Assembly (NCBI GenBank): GCA_017503885.1 | Contig: JAFVSF010000218.1 | Coordinates: 1-21,634, forward strand | Reading direction: 5' to 3' | Length of the DNA stretch: 21,634 nucleotides | DNA from: Clostridia bacterium | GTDB lineage: Bacteria; Bacillota; Clostridia; Christensenellales; Borkfalkiaceae | In this document: positions 1 through 8,544 of the stretch, in pieces | Layout: the number at the start of each line of letters is the position of its first letter | How positions within the stretch are numbered: position 1 is the first letter of the stretch | Notes under the pieces: model-generated | The model's input: only the letters and a program-made list of their open reading frames with translations | Databases searched by the model: none | What the model was told of the DNA's origin: nothing | Position numbers and translations under genes: made by a program

Positions 1-1551
1 CCACTGCATTTTTGCATCTAGCCAAATATCCAACATTTGGAAAGAAGTGGCGTTTGCACCAGACCAGTCGCATTGATTGTACATAAATTTTGCACCGCCT
101 GCCGCAAAGAATTGATATGCGTCCGTATCGTAGAAATTCGTACCTGCAGTTCTAAATAAATAGTTGCCGAAATTTGCATCATACGTCCAAAGATATACGG
201 ACGAAGAAATATCAAACCACTTTAGAGAGTTTTCAACACCACGCTCGCTAGCTTTGTCGTAAATATTAAGTTGATAGTTTAATCCACTAGAAATAGCGTA
301 ATATACACCAACGTCTTCACGCATTTTGAGGTCGGGATGGTTGATCACGTACTTTTTCTGCGTTTCATCGTAATGTGCAGGAGCTTCTACAAATGCAGCG
401 TAGGCAAAGAACACCAACGTAAGATTATCACGCTTATACGCTGCGTTTTCTGGTAAATTCATCCACTCTTCTAATTTTGCACGAACGTTATTACACAATA
501 CGATTGCCGCACCTGATTGTGCACCATATTTTTGTTGTGCTTCAACACACCAGTTACAACGGCACATTGTATTTTCATTATCTTCGTGCGTAAAGGTTAC
601 AACGTTGCGAAGTGGGTATTTATCAGGCGTATATTTCATTAATGAACGCTCAATAACGTATGCAATACGCTCTACCATTGCATTGTAATCTTCTTGGTTA
701 CCATGTGCTGTATAACAAACCTGCGTATTATCTGCACCCGTTCCACTTTGGTCAGAAAACCATGATTCTCTCGACGTAGGAGCATTTCTAGGCAAAACGT
801 TAGAACTATTATGAATCGTTTGTTCCACCGCACCGTTTTCCGTATCGCCTACGGGCATAATATATTCCCCATTGCCACGCATACGCAAACGGTATTGCAA
901 GTTTTCAGGATTGTTTTCTAACAATTTCCAAGAACTGCAACGCATTTCAATATCAGGAATATCTATCACGTTAAAATTACGAAGCTTCACGTTTCTCATC
1001 TCATTAATCACATAGCAATCGTAAGCATATTGCTCGTAATCAAATAAAATATCCAACAATCCGTATACGCCGTTCAACGTTCCGACAGTATTTAAACCTA
1101 CAACGTACACCGTTTTATCTTTGGTAACGATTTGTAAACCTTGAGTACCCAAACGGTTGTCAATTTTAATACCTGTACTTTCCAACATTTTAGTTTTACC
1201 GAGCGAAATATATTTCGCATTCTCGGTATGTTCAATGCCGTCGCCCGTTTCTACAACACTCTCTAATTTAACACCCGTTGCTTGTTCGAAGAAAAACTTC
1301 AACTCTGACTCTGCAACGATAATATTTGAATCTGCCTTTGCTGGCAAAAGAATTTTATAATCACTCTTGCCATCTTGTACTATATATTCATCAGTTTCTG
1401 GGGCTGTAAAATCGTGTACACCTTCTGTATATCTATATTTGTTACTTGTCTCTACTACCGGGGTACTAGGCTCGGGTGTTTTCTTACAGCCAACAGCCAA
1501 ACTGCATACGCTAATTATACAGAGCAATAATACAATTATTCTATTTTTCAT
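1..1551 (-). CDS. DUF4838 lipoprotein, C-terminus cut by the window edge
   Basis: The 517 visible codons run off the left edge without a stop. The ATG at 1551 sits behind AAAGGAGG (1560-1567). Residues 1-22 are a lipoprotein signal (basic MKNR, hydrophobic stretch, then LAVGC with Cys22 as the anchor), so the protein should be exported and tethered to the membrane. Residues about 60-165 resemble the non-catalytic N-terminal domain of family 67 glycosidases ('ATGVKLE', 'YVVGLNTVGTLNGVYGLL', 'FDYEQYAYDCYVIN'). The rest resembles DUF4838, including the Cys motif CRCNWC at residues 330-335 after 'FTHEDNENTM', and 'YLWTYDANFGNYLF'. The C-terminal region of the 1952-residue protein at 10321-16179 is a clear paralogue. 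DUF4838 proteins are found with glycosidase domains in glycan-use loci, but I know of no defined activity for this subgroup. The role as a surface glycan hydrolase is inferred; family assignment is fairly sure. Confidence 0.85.
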   Translation of the reverse strand, partial: MKNRIIVLLLCIISVCSLAVGCKKTPEPSTPVVETSNKYRYTEGVHDFTAPETDEYIVQDGKSDYKILLPAKADSNIIVAESELKFFFEQATGVKLESVVETGDGIEHTENAKYISLGKTKMLESTGIKIDNRLGTQGLQIVTKDKTVYVVGLNTVGTLNGVYGLLDILFDYEQYAYDCYVINEMRNVKLRNFNVIDIPDIEMRCSSWKLLENNPENLQYRLRMRGNGEYIMPVGDTENGAVEQTIHNSSNVLPRNAPTSRESWFSDQSGTGADNTQVCYTAHGNQEDYNAMVERIAYVIERSLMKYTPDKYPLRNVVTFTHEDNENTMCRCNWCVEAQQKYGAQSGAAIVLCNNVRAKLEEWMNLPENAAYKRDNLTLVFFAYAAFVEAPAHYDETQKKYVINHPDLKMREDVGVYYAISSGLNYQLNIYDKASERGVENSLKWFDISSSVYLWTYDANFGNYLFRTAGTNFYDTDAYQFFAAGGAKFMYNQCDWSGANATSFQMLDIWLDAKMQW

Positions 1552-1565
1552 ATTGCTATCCTCCT

Positions 1566-4500
1566 TTAAGACACGACCACTTTATAGTATCTTGCCGAAC
1601 TGTTACCAAGTGAGTCGTATACAAGAACGTACACAATAAAAGTACCAGCTTCGGTAAACGTGTAGGAATCTACTCCGTAACCATTTGCTTCTATCATGAA
1701 AGCTTCGTCAAGAATCATCTTATACACTTTCAAGTTTTCCGTTGGCGTCGAATTGTCCGTTGCTACGAATTCCTTAATTTGATGTGTCGTTCCTCTTGCA
1801 ACGTTTACTATCGTCGCTTCGTTTGAACCATCCGTAAAGGAAATGGTAGGAGCAATTCCTTCGCTAACGTTAATGATATAATACTCTTCCTTTTCAAGCG
1901 TTGCTTTTCCGTCCGTTCTCGTAGCACCTATACAGGTTACTGTATAGCTAACTCGATACTGTCCAACTTGAGTCAATTTTATATCATACACACGATTTGC
2001 AGTTGCGTTTTCTAAACGAACCCCATCTTCGCTAATTGCGACATCGCCGTTCGGCATTTTTACCGTTACTTTTACGTCTTTTGTCAAAACAGTATTTAAT
2101 ACCGAACTTGCATAACAAGGTGCAATGCTGTAAATAATATTCGCCTCTTGTACACCATTCTTTCGTTCAAAAGAAACTTGTGGTTTACCCTCACGTACAG
2201 TTGTTGTAAACATTTGGTTATTCAACTGCGATATAGTCACTGCACAGTCTTTTGCTCCATTAATAGTAAGTTCAAAAAGGGCATCGTCCCTTGTAAAAGG
2301 TTGCATTTTACCCACTAAAACCTCGTCAACGGTTACGCCGTCCGAAGAATGGGAAAGGGTATATACTCCGTTCCATTCCTTACGCTTAGTGTATACGCTT
2401 ACTTCTGCAACAAGATCGCCTTCAACGTATTGTTTTGCGACTAACTTTACTTTTGAACCATCTTCATTTTGATAGGTATAGGTAATATAGTTGCTATCAG
2501 GAGCTTTTACGTCACGCAAAGTCATCGTTATAGACTCTACTTCCGAAGCTGACAAGATGAATTCAACTTTGAAATTTGTACTAGAAATAGCGTTAATAAA
2601 TTGCATATTTGCCGTTCCGTTTTCAAAGCCGTATACAGCACCTTCTTCAGAAAGTTCTGCCGACGTATAGTTACCTTGCATATATTTCACGTACTCTTTT
2701 TCCGTTGTCGTTTTGCCGTAACCTACGTCAATAACAGAATAGAGTTTTGAAACTATTTCTTTATTTTGATAGATTGCCTTAAATTGTACGGTTTGATTTG
2801 CCTCAACTGTATAAGCTTGCATTTGCTCCGTTGAGATGGCATGGAAAGCCCCACCGTCCAAAGACACGCTAACACTTGCGATATTCTCATTGAACTCGCC
2901 GTTTCCCGCCGTGTATGCAGTTACGGGGGCAATCGTATAAGAAGCACCCTTTATCAAATAGTTTGGAAGCGTAAACGGATTTTTATAAGTTACTGCATTT
3001 TCATCCACACAAGGAACTACGTACGAATACTTCTCTACGTATACGTTATCTTTGAAAAGATACTCTACCGTATAATTACCTACATATTCTGGTAAATACT
3101 CGTAGCCATCCTCGCCGTTATAGGTCAACTCACATTGCACCCCATTTGGAGTTGTGACAATAACTTCTGCCTTAACTTCTTTATTTAATCCACTTGCACC
3201 AATATATGGAATAACGTTGTTTTGTGCTGCAACAAGCTTACTTAAAGGTGTTTTTTCGTAAACGATATTTTCTTCTTCAAGCACAACCATATCTAGCAAA
3301 AATACTCCTTGATTTCCGTAGGAGTCCGTTGCAGTATACACAGCCGTATAATTTCCTATAGTCTCAGGAACAAACGAACCGTTATTTATTTTTACGGATA
3401 CTTGTCCATGTTTTGCATAATTTTTGTAAACAGCAACTTTGGCATTTCCGTAATAATTGTAATCAAGCACGCTAGAAATCTCTGGCAACGTTACAACTTT
3501 ACCCTTTTGAAGATAAATTACATTATCCAACGTGGTTTCTACGTCAACCGTAATAGAAGGTGCAACGTTATCTACCACCGTGCCGTTCAAAAGGTCTTTT
3601 CCACTCATACCGAAAATAGACTCGATTTCCACTTCAAAGCTAGTTGCCGCATAATTGTATGCTTCTATGTTTAAAACAACCTCGCCCGTTGTAAAGAAAG
3701 AATCGAAATCAAATGCATTTGTTCCGTAAATTTCAGTGGAATCGATATCCGTTATTAAATACGTTGTTCCACCGTTTCTTGCTTTCATTTGATGATTGCT
3801 CAAGTCCCAAAGCAAGGTAACACCATCATGTTTTGCAATTTCTGCATCGTAACGGCTAGAAAGCCATCTACCATAGGTAGAAAGCGATTGATAACGACGA
3901 ACACGGTGTATTTTATACATTTCGCCTTCGTATTCTTCCGTCATTTGATCAGGTCTGCTTTTGTTTTGTTCTAAACCCGTAAGAATTTGAGTGCTAGCAC
4001 CAGCACCTGCGTAATAAGGGCTGTTTCCTGCACTGCCACACCAAACGTAAAACTCAACAAACTTAGTTGGATCAAAACAATCTACAACTTTTACGGTTAC
4101 CATTGTTGCCGTAGGATTTAAGTCGTACTCTGCTCTGAATTTTGGGAAAATTTTACAAACGTCCAACACTCCGTCTGTATAATCGTTTAAATTAATGGGC
4201 TTATTAAAGGTAAAAGATTCGCCACTTTTTAAAGTAAGTGATATACCGTCCGTACCTTCTTTACACGAAAGACTTTCTACGTGTTCTGCCAAAGAGGCTT
4301 CCCCAACTTCATAATACTTTTTATTTACAACAAACGTATGTGTTGCAGAAATACCGTTTGCGTTATAATAGCTCAACCTATACTCACCTGTTTTATCGAG
4401 AGTATACTCACCTGCACTTTTTACAGAACCGTCAGGACATTCTAACACAACGCTAATTGCTTTGGAAACTACCGTACCCGTTTCAATCTGTACTTGTTCG

Positions 4501-4691
4501 GGATTTGGCACTATAAACGTTTGTCCGTAAACGTATTCCTTTTCAATAACGAATTCTTGGGGAAAAACCAATTCGCTATCTGCTTTTGTATTGTAAACGT
4601 TATTGATCGTCACGCCACTAAGTCCTAACAAAGCAACGCAACAAACAGCCATACATATTCTTTTGACTTTATTCTTCATTTTCCTCTTCAT
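1566..4691 (-). CDS. Large secreted protein with Ig-like and beta-sandwich regions
   Basis: The product has 1041 residues. The Sec signal covers residues 1-37 (MKRKMKNKVKR, hydrophobic core, likely cut after TKA); there is no lipobox and no LPXTG or other wall anchor at the C-terminus, which ends in a beta-rich domain. Several regions have the cadence of bacterial Ig-like domains, for example 'GNYTAVYTATDSYGNQGVF' near 450 and the last 90 residues ('IAPTISF', 'YVLVYDSLGNSSARYYKVVVS'). Two longer regions, about 125-350 and 660-830, look like jelly-roll or lectin-like beta-sandwiches ('FEVEIESIFG', 'FKVEFILSASEVESITMTL'), which would suit carbohydrate binding, but I recognise no catalytic motif. 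It starts 2 bases after the upstream permease stop, and AAGGAA (4697-4702) supports the ATG at 4691 over the in-frame ATG at 4679. The stop TAA (1566-1568) lies inside the ribosome binding site of the next gene, so translation may be coupled. Function unknown; a glycan-binding partner of the transporter is inferred. Confidence 0.8.
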   Translation of the reverse strand: MKRKMKNKVKRICMAVCCVALLGLSGVTINNVYNTKADSELVFPQEFVIEKEYVYGQTFIVPNPEQVQIETGTVVSKAISVVLECPDGSVKSAGEYTLDKTGEYRLSYYNANGISATHTFVVNKKYYEVGEASLAEHVESLSCKEGTDGISLTLKSGESFTFNKPINLNDYTDGVLDVCKIFPKFRAEYDLNPTATMVTVKVVDCFDPTKFVEFYVWCGSAGNSPYYAGAGASTQILTGLEQNKSRPDQMTEEYEGEMYKIHRVRRYQSLSTYGRWLSSRYDAEIAKHDGVTLLWDLSNHQMKARNGGTTYLITDIDSTEIYGTNAFDFDSFFTTGEVVLNIEAYNYAATSFEVEIESIFGMSGKDLLNGTVVDNVAPSITVDVETTLDNVIYLQKGKVVTLPEISSVLDYNYYGNAKVAVYKNYAKHGQVSVKINNGSFVPETIGNYTAVYTATDSYGNQGVFLLDMVVLEEENIVYEKTPLSKLVAAQNNVIPYIGASGLNKEVKAEVIVTTPNGVQCELTYNGEDGYEYLPEYVGNYTVEYLFKDNVYVEKYSYVVPCVDENAVTYKNPFTLPNYLIKGASYTIAPVTAYTAGNGEFNENIASVSVSLDGGAFHAISTEQMQAYTVEANQTVQFKAIYQNKEIVSKLYSVIDVGYGKTTTEKEYVKYMQGNYTSAELSEEGAVYGFENGTANMQFINAISSTNFKVEFILSASEVESITMTLRDVKAPDSNYITYTYQNEDGSKVKLVAKQYVEGDLVAEVSVYTKRKEWNGVYTLSHSSDGVTVDEVLVGKMQPFTRDDALFELTINGAKDCAVTISQLNNQMFTTTVREGKPQVSFERKNGVQEANIIYSIAPCYASSVLNTVLTKDVKVTVKMPNGDVAISEDGVRLENATANRVYDIKLTQVGQYRVSYTVTCIGATRTDGKATLEKEEYYIINVSEGIAPTISFTDGSNEATIVNVARGTTHQIKEFVATDNSTPTENLKVYKMILDEAFMIEANGYGVDSYTFTEAGTFIVYVLVYDSLGNSSARYYKVVVS

Positions 4692-4693
4692 TT

Positions 4694-5677
4694 TTATTCC
4701 TTCAAACCACCCATAGTCAAATTACCCATCAGGGTTTTGTTAAATGCAACAAACAATGCGAATACGGGAACTGCAAGAACCATACAACCCGCTATTTTGC
4801 TAGGAACACTTAAAATATCCATACCACCATTAGACTGTGTACTCATCTTATAAATCGCATACGACATTGTAGGGTGATTAGGATAATACAAAAGTGGAGT
4901 TTGATAATCGTTCCACGTTTGAATAAACTGTAACAAAAATACAGTAAAAAAGACTTTTGCACAAAGCGGAAAAATAATTCTAAATAAGATTCCAAGCTGT
5001 GATGCACCGTCAATTTCAGCTGCTTCCACGTAGGTATCCGATAATCCAGACAAATGTGCGTGGAATACAAAGAAGTACATACCAGTGAAATTGAAATTCA
5101 AGGCTACCATTGCAAAATACGTATCGTAGATAGCCAAATCACGAAGCAACGTTATCATAGATGGCGAAGAACCAACAATAGGTATTGCCATAACAACAAG
5201 CATTACAACGTATATAAATTCGCTGAAACGGAATCTGTATTTTGCACAAAGATACGCGCAAGTAAAGGCTACGAATGCATGCACGAATGAGCAAATAATG
5301 GAATACACAAAAGAGTTAACCATAAAGTTTACAAAAGTAAACGTTGTCGGTTTTGGTCCCTCTATATGTCCAAATATTGCAGAAAAATAATCCATTCGTA
5401 TGGAGTCTATTTTAAATAAACTGATTATTCCTTTATAATATCCCAAAGCCAACGCTTCATTACCACTAAGGAAATGCGTTCCATTAGGCAAATCAATTCC
5501 CGGGATAGATAAATCAGGTAAACCAAGTACGTTTCCACGTATATAATCAGTATTTGCTTTCAAAGATGTAAGCATACCCCAACATAATATAAGTATTAAA
5601 GAAAGGGCATAGATAATCAATACAATGAGTATCAAGATGTCCGAAATATGAAGTTTTTCTTTTATTTTCTTTTTCAT
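4694..5677 (-). CDS. Carbohydrate ABC transporter permease, MalG-like (CUT1)
   Basis: 327 residues, an inner-membrane permease subunit of a CUT1 sugar importer. A hydrophobic segment lies near residues 15-37, followed by an unusually long external stretch (about 40-115) before the core membrane domain. The cytoplasmic EAA loop is clear at about 217-236 ('VEAAEIDGASQLGILF' then 'RIIFPLC'), and is followed by the MalG-type 'FIQTWNDYQTPLLYYP'. This loop docks onto the ATPase. Its partner permease lies just upstream (12-base gap). No ATPase is encoded in the window, as is common in Firmicutes where one MsmK-type ATPase serves many importers. The start ATG has AGGAGG at 5685-5690. The substrate is probably an oligosaccharide, given the neighbouring hydrolases, but is not determined. 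Confidence 0.95.
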   Translation of the reverse strand: MKKKIKEKLHISDILILIVLIIYALSLILILCWGMLTSLKANTDYIRGNVLGLPDLSIPGIDLPNGTHFLSGNEALALGYYKGIISLFKIDSIRMDYFSAIFGHIEGPKPTTFTFVNFMVNSFVYSIICSFVHAFVAFTCAYLCAKYRFRFSEFIYVVMLVVMAIPIVGSSPSMITLLRDLAIYDTYFAMVALNFNFTGMYFFVFHAHLSGLSDTYVEAAEIDGASQLGILFRIIFPLCAKVFFTVFLLQFIQTWNDYQTPLLYYPNHPTMSYAIYKMSTQSNGGMDILSVPSKIAGCMVLAVPVFALFVAFNKTLMGNLTMGGLKE

Positions 5678-5689
5678 AATCAGACCTCC

Positions 5690-6652
5690 TTAATCCACAC
5701 TCGGACCATATTTATTCAACATCTTACGAACAAGCAATGTAATTGGGATAATAATAAGTGTTGCAATTAAACCAAGAGCTGCAAGTTCGTGCAATTCTTG
5801 TGGTGCTCCTCCGGTTTCTATATTCTTCGCAGCATTGCCATAGAAATAATATCCAAACACCTTTACTTTACTCTTATCGTTACCAAAGAAAGTGTGAAGA
5901 CTCATTTGATTGTTGAAAATACCGGCAAGCCCCGTTACGATAAAGGTCGTCAACGTAGAGAAAATCATTGGAACGTAAATATAATAAAATTCTTGTAGGC
6001 TTGTTACACCGTCTAAATGTGCTGATTCTATAATAGATTGATCTATACCACTCATCGCTCCCGTATAAATCAACACGTTCGTACCAAACGAAAACCAAAG
6101 TGTGAAAATAAATGCACCCCAAAATTGTGCTTTATACGTGCTTGACTGTATCATCAAGCTGGCAACGTCCTCTTTTCCAAACACCTTTTCTGCTACGAAA
6201 GGATATACTTTATTCATAATTTCTTGATAAAGAACACCCAATACAACAATTGAAAGAACTTGTGGCAGATACAGCATAATTCTAAAAAACGAAGAACCCG
6301 GTTTTTTCTTTGATATATAATAACTGAATAACAACGCTAACGGCGTAACTATAACGAGCTGTCCGAAAAGTAAAATGAACGAATTGGTAAGCATCTTCCA
6401 AGTCTCTTTCTCGCCAAAAAACTTAATAGCATTTTTTATATGATCCCAAGTAAAAGACGTTACATATCCAATAGATCCTGCTTTTTCTTTATTTTGAAAC
6501 GCCATAACTATGGAGTTAAAATTTATATAAAGGTAAAAAAGTAAAAATTGCAAAAGAGGCAACGCAAACATCAATGTGTAAAAAATAAGTCTACGTTGTT
6601 GACGCGTCAATCCCTTTCGCGTTTGATTAAGAGAAGCGGTTTTATTTATCAT
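5690..6652 (-). CDS. Carbohydrate ABC transporter permease, MalF/UgpA-like (CUT1)
   Basis: 320 residues, the second membrane subunit of the importer. A basic N-terminus ('RKGLTRQQRRL') precedes a first membrane helix at about 25-48; further helices follow, with the EAA loop at about 206-228 ('DQSIIESAHLDGVTSLQEFY' then 'YIYVPMI'). The external loop after helix 1 is short, as in UgpA or LacF-type permeases rather than E. coli MalF. The gene follows the binding-protein gene across an 86-base gap that holds a strong hairpin (6680-6726). The ribosome binding site is imperfect: AAGG is only 2 bases from the ATG and a GGGGG run lies further upstream, so initiation may be moderate. Its TAA stop (5690-5692) overlaps the AGGAGG of the next permease gene, implying coupled translation of the pair. 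Confidence 0.95.
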   Translation of the reverse strand: MINKTASLNQTRKGLTRQQRRLIFYTLMFALPLLQFLLFYLYINFNSIVMAFQNKEKAGSIGYVTSFTWDHIKNAIKFFGEKETWKMLTNSFILLFGQLVIVTPLALLFSYYISKKKPGSSFFRIMLYLPQVLSIVVLGVLYQEIMNKVYPFVAEKVFGKEDVASLMIQSSTYKAQFWGAFIFTLWFSFGTNVLIYTGAMSGIDQSIIESAHLDGVTSLQEFYYIYVPMIFSTLTTFIVTGLAGIFNNQMSLHTFFGNDKSKVKVFGYYFYGNAAKNIETGGAPQELHELAALGLIATLIIIPITLLVRKMLNKYGPSVD

Positions 6653-6679
6653 AACCTTACCCCCGACATAGTAATTAAC

Positions 6680-6726
6680 GAATTGTTTTAACGAACTAAC
6701 GTAACGTCAGCCCGCTAAAACAATTC
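6680..6726 (-). promoter_or_regulatory. Strong intercistronic RNA hairpin between binding-protein and permease genes
   Basis: In the mRNA orientation the two 22-base arms (6705-6726 and 6680-6701) pair along their whole length around a three-base UUA loop. The outer 11 pairs are Watson-Crick (GAAUUGUUUUA with UAAAACAAUUC). The inner arm GCGGGCUGACG pairs with CGUUAGUUCGU through seven Watson-Crick and four G-U pairs. On the opposite strand those four positions would be A-C mismatches, so the structure belongs to the transcript of this operon. No U-run follows the stem, so it is not a standard intrinsic terminator. By analogy with the malE-malF intergenic region of enteric bacteria, it probably protects the upstream binding-protein mRNA from 3' exonucleases and lets that protein be made in excess over the permeases. 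That role is inferred. Confidence 0.85.
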
Positions 6727-6738
6727 AAAACGTGCAAA

Positions 6739-8502
6739 TTAATAAGACCAGCTTCCAAACAAACTGCAATCGCTAAACACTTGTTTAGCACCCTTATCTT
6801 CAACAACCATCCAGAATTTGTTGTGACCATCTGTCAAAACACCTGCGTCCAAAGCAAGTTTAATCGCATTTCTAGCCTTTTTGAAGGTTGCCGTCGTACC
6901 AGATAAAGAAACAACGTTAGAGCCAGCTACGTTATCTCTTGCTTCCCAAATACCTCTTGTAAATTTGCTCATACTAGCCTTTTGCGTTGCATCTATTTCA
7001 TAATTAATTGCTCTTGCAAGGCCAGTTTTTGCAGTAAATGCTTTAAGTTCTGCTTCTGAATAACAGAATGCAAGGAAATCTAAGCATGCTTGCTTTAAAG
7101 CAGGGTTAGATTCTACGTTTCCGTTAATCATCGCATAAGCTTGACCACAATCCAAGAAACAAGCATCCTTGCCCGTTGCCTCTGATGCTAAAGCACTTGT
7201 AGGAAGACTCATCCACTGTACGTCCAATTCAGAACGGTTTTTAGCAAGGAAAGTTTCATAATAAGATAATCCACCGTTTTCGTTTGCCTCGTTATACCAA
7301 TAACTACCTTCTACAAGCATTGCAGAATTGTTGGTATCCATTTGACCATCCATAAATAAGTCCATTTGGGTTGTCCAGTGGTCTTTACCTGACTTTGCAG
7401 TTGCAGAGAAGAAACCTTCTTTTACCATAACTTCATACATAGCGATTGCGTAATATTTCGCAGCCATATCATTGCCCATCCAACCTTCAGAGCCATCTTC
7501 TTTCATTGTTACCCACTTTGTTTTAGGCTTCTTGATATAACTGATGCCTTGGAATAAGTTTTCATCAGTGAATTGCAAGTTTCCACTAGTATCACGTTCT
7601 ACAACTTCAATTTCACCAGTACAGTTATAATAATTTCTCATTTGTTCTGTACCAGCTAAAGCAGACCAGAATCCTATTACAATATATTCTACGTATTTGT
7701 AGTATAAGCCGGAAACAGTTATTGGAGCAATTCCATCGCCTGTATTCTTAATAAAATCACAAAGTATAATAAATTCGTCTAATGAGCGAGGTAAACCATC
7801 GTCTGCCGAAGGACTCTTTCCGTCTGGACCTACAGATTTCTTTGCAGTCTTGTCGCCTACGAAATTCGCTCTGCCGTATTTGCTAGAATAAGCGTATATA
7901 TTATCTTCATCTTCTGCAGCAAAATAAGCGTTTAAATTTTCAAACGTAGTACGGTTGTAAGAAAGACCAGTATAGAACTCATAGTGAGGTAATGCATAAT
8001 AACTACCATCTTTCATAATGCCATCTTTTGAAGATTCGAAAATCTTGCTTTCTAATGAACCACCTTCTCTCGTAGTGTCTTTTACGATAGAATCCAAGTT
8101 CAAAAGTAAACCGTTTTGCGATAAAATAGAAGGGTCTGATGCACGTTCATCAAAGAAAATACTCGTGGAATCGCCTGACATTGATGAAGTGTTTTGGTTG
8201 TAGGAAGATTCATAAGTAATATATACGCCCGTTTTATCGCCGTACTTTTCATTTTGTTTAAGTTGTGCAAAACGTTCAGCAGTTTCTTCCAACCATACGT
8301 TACCAGGACCACCACCAAAGTTTTTAATTTTAATAGTTAATTTGTTTTCCCCTGGTACGTTATAAACGTATTTATTACCGCCACCAGCACCAGACTCGGT
8401 TTTACCACCGCCTCCGCCGCCACCGCAAGCAGTCATACAACCAATCGAAGCCACTGTCATACACATAGAAAGTATCATTGCAAGAACTCTTCTCTTTTTC
8501 AT
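6739..8502 (-). CDS. Extracellular sugar-binding lipoprotein of the ABC importer
   Basis: 587 residues. The N-terminus is a lipoprotein signal: MKKRR, a hydrophobic stretch, then a Cys at residue 26 in 'MTAC' followed by a seven-glycine linker; Cys22 in 'SIGC' is an alternative anchor. The mature part has the style of family 1 solute-binding proteins, with 'NKLTIKIKNFGGG', 'LEETAERFAQL' and a long C-terminal lobe rich in aromatic residues. At 587 residues it is longer than the usual 400-450, which fits binders of larger oligosaccharides. It captures sugar outside the membrane and delivers it to the two permeases downstream. The ATG at 8502 has TAGGAGA about 9 bases upstream. The strong hairpin just after the stop probably stabilises this part of the transcript. 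Confidence 0.93.
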   Translation of the reverse strand: MKKRRVLAMILSMCMTVASIGCMTACGGGGGGGKTESGAGGGNKYVYNVPGENKLTIKIKNFGGGPGNVWLEETAERFAQLKQNEKYGDKTGVYITYESSYNQNTSSMSGDSTSIFFDERASDPSILSQNGLLLNLDSIVKDTTREGGSLESKIFESSKDGIMKDGSYYALPHYEFYTGLSYNRTTFENLNAYFAAEDEDNIYAYSSKYGRANFVGDKTAKKSVGPDGKSPSADDGLPRSLDEFIILCDFIKNTGDGIAPITVSGLYYKYVEYIVIGFWSALAGTEQMRNYYNCTGEIEVVERDTSGNLQFTDENLFQGISYIKKPKTKWVTMKEDGSEGWMGNDMAAKYYAIAMYEVMVKEGFFSATAKSGKDHWTTQMDLFMDGQMDTNNSAMLVEGSYWYNEANENGGLSYYETFLAKNRSELDVQWMSLPTSALASEATGKDACFLDCGQAYAMINGNVESNPALKQACLDFLAFCYSEAELKAFTAKTGLARAINYEIDATQKASMSKFTRGIWEARDNVAGSNVVSLSGTTATFKKARNAIKLALDAGVLTDGHNKFWMVVEDKGAKQVFSDCSLFGSWSY

Positions 8503-8544
8503 AAAATTTATCTCCTATTATTATTTTTTCCTTATTAATTGTTT

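Noticed and set aside
6680..6726. The long hairpin as an intrinsic terminator
   Set aside because: No U-run follows the stem on the mRNA strand, and the permeases downstream need the same transcript.
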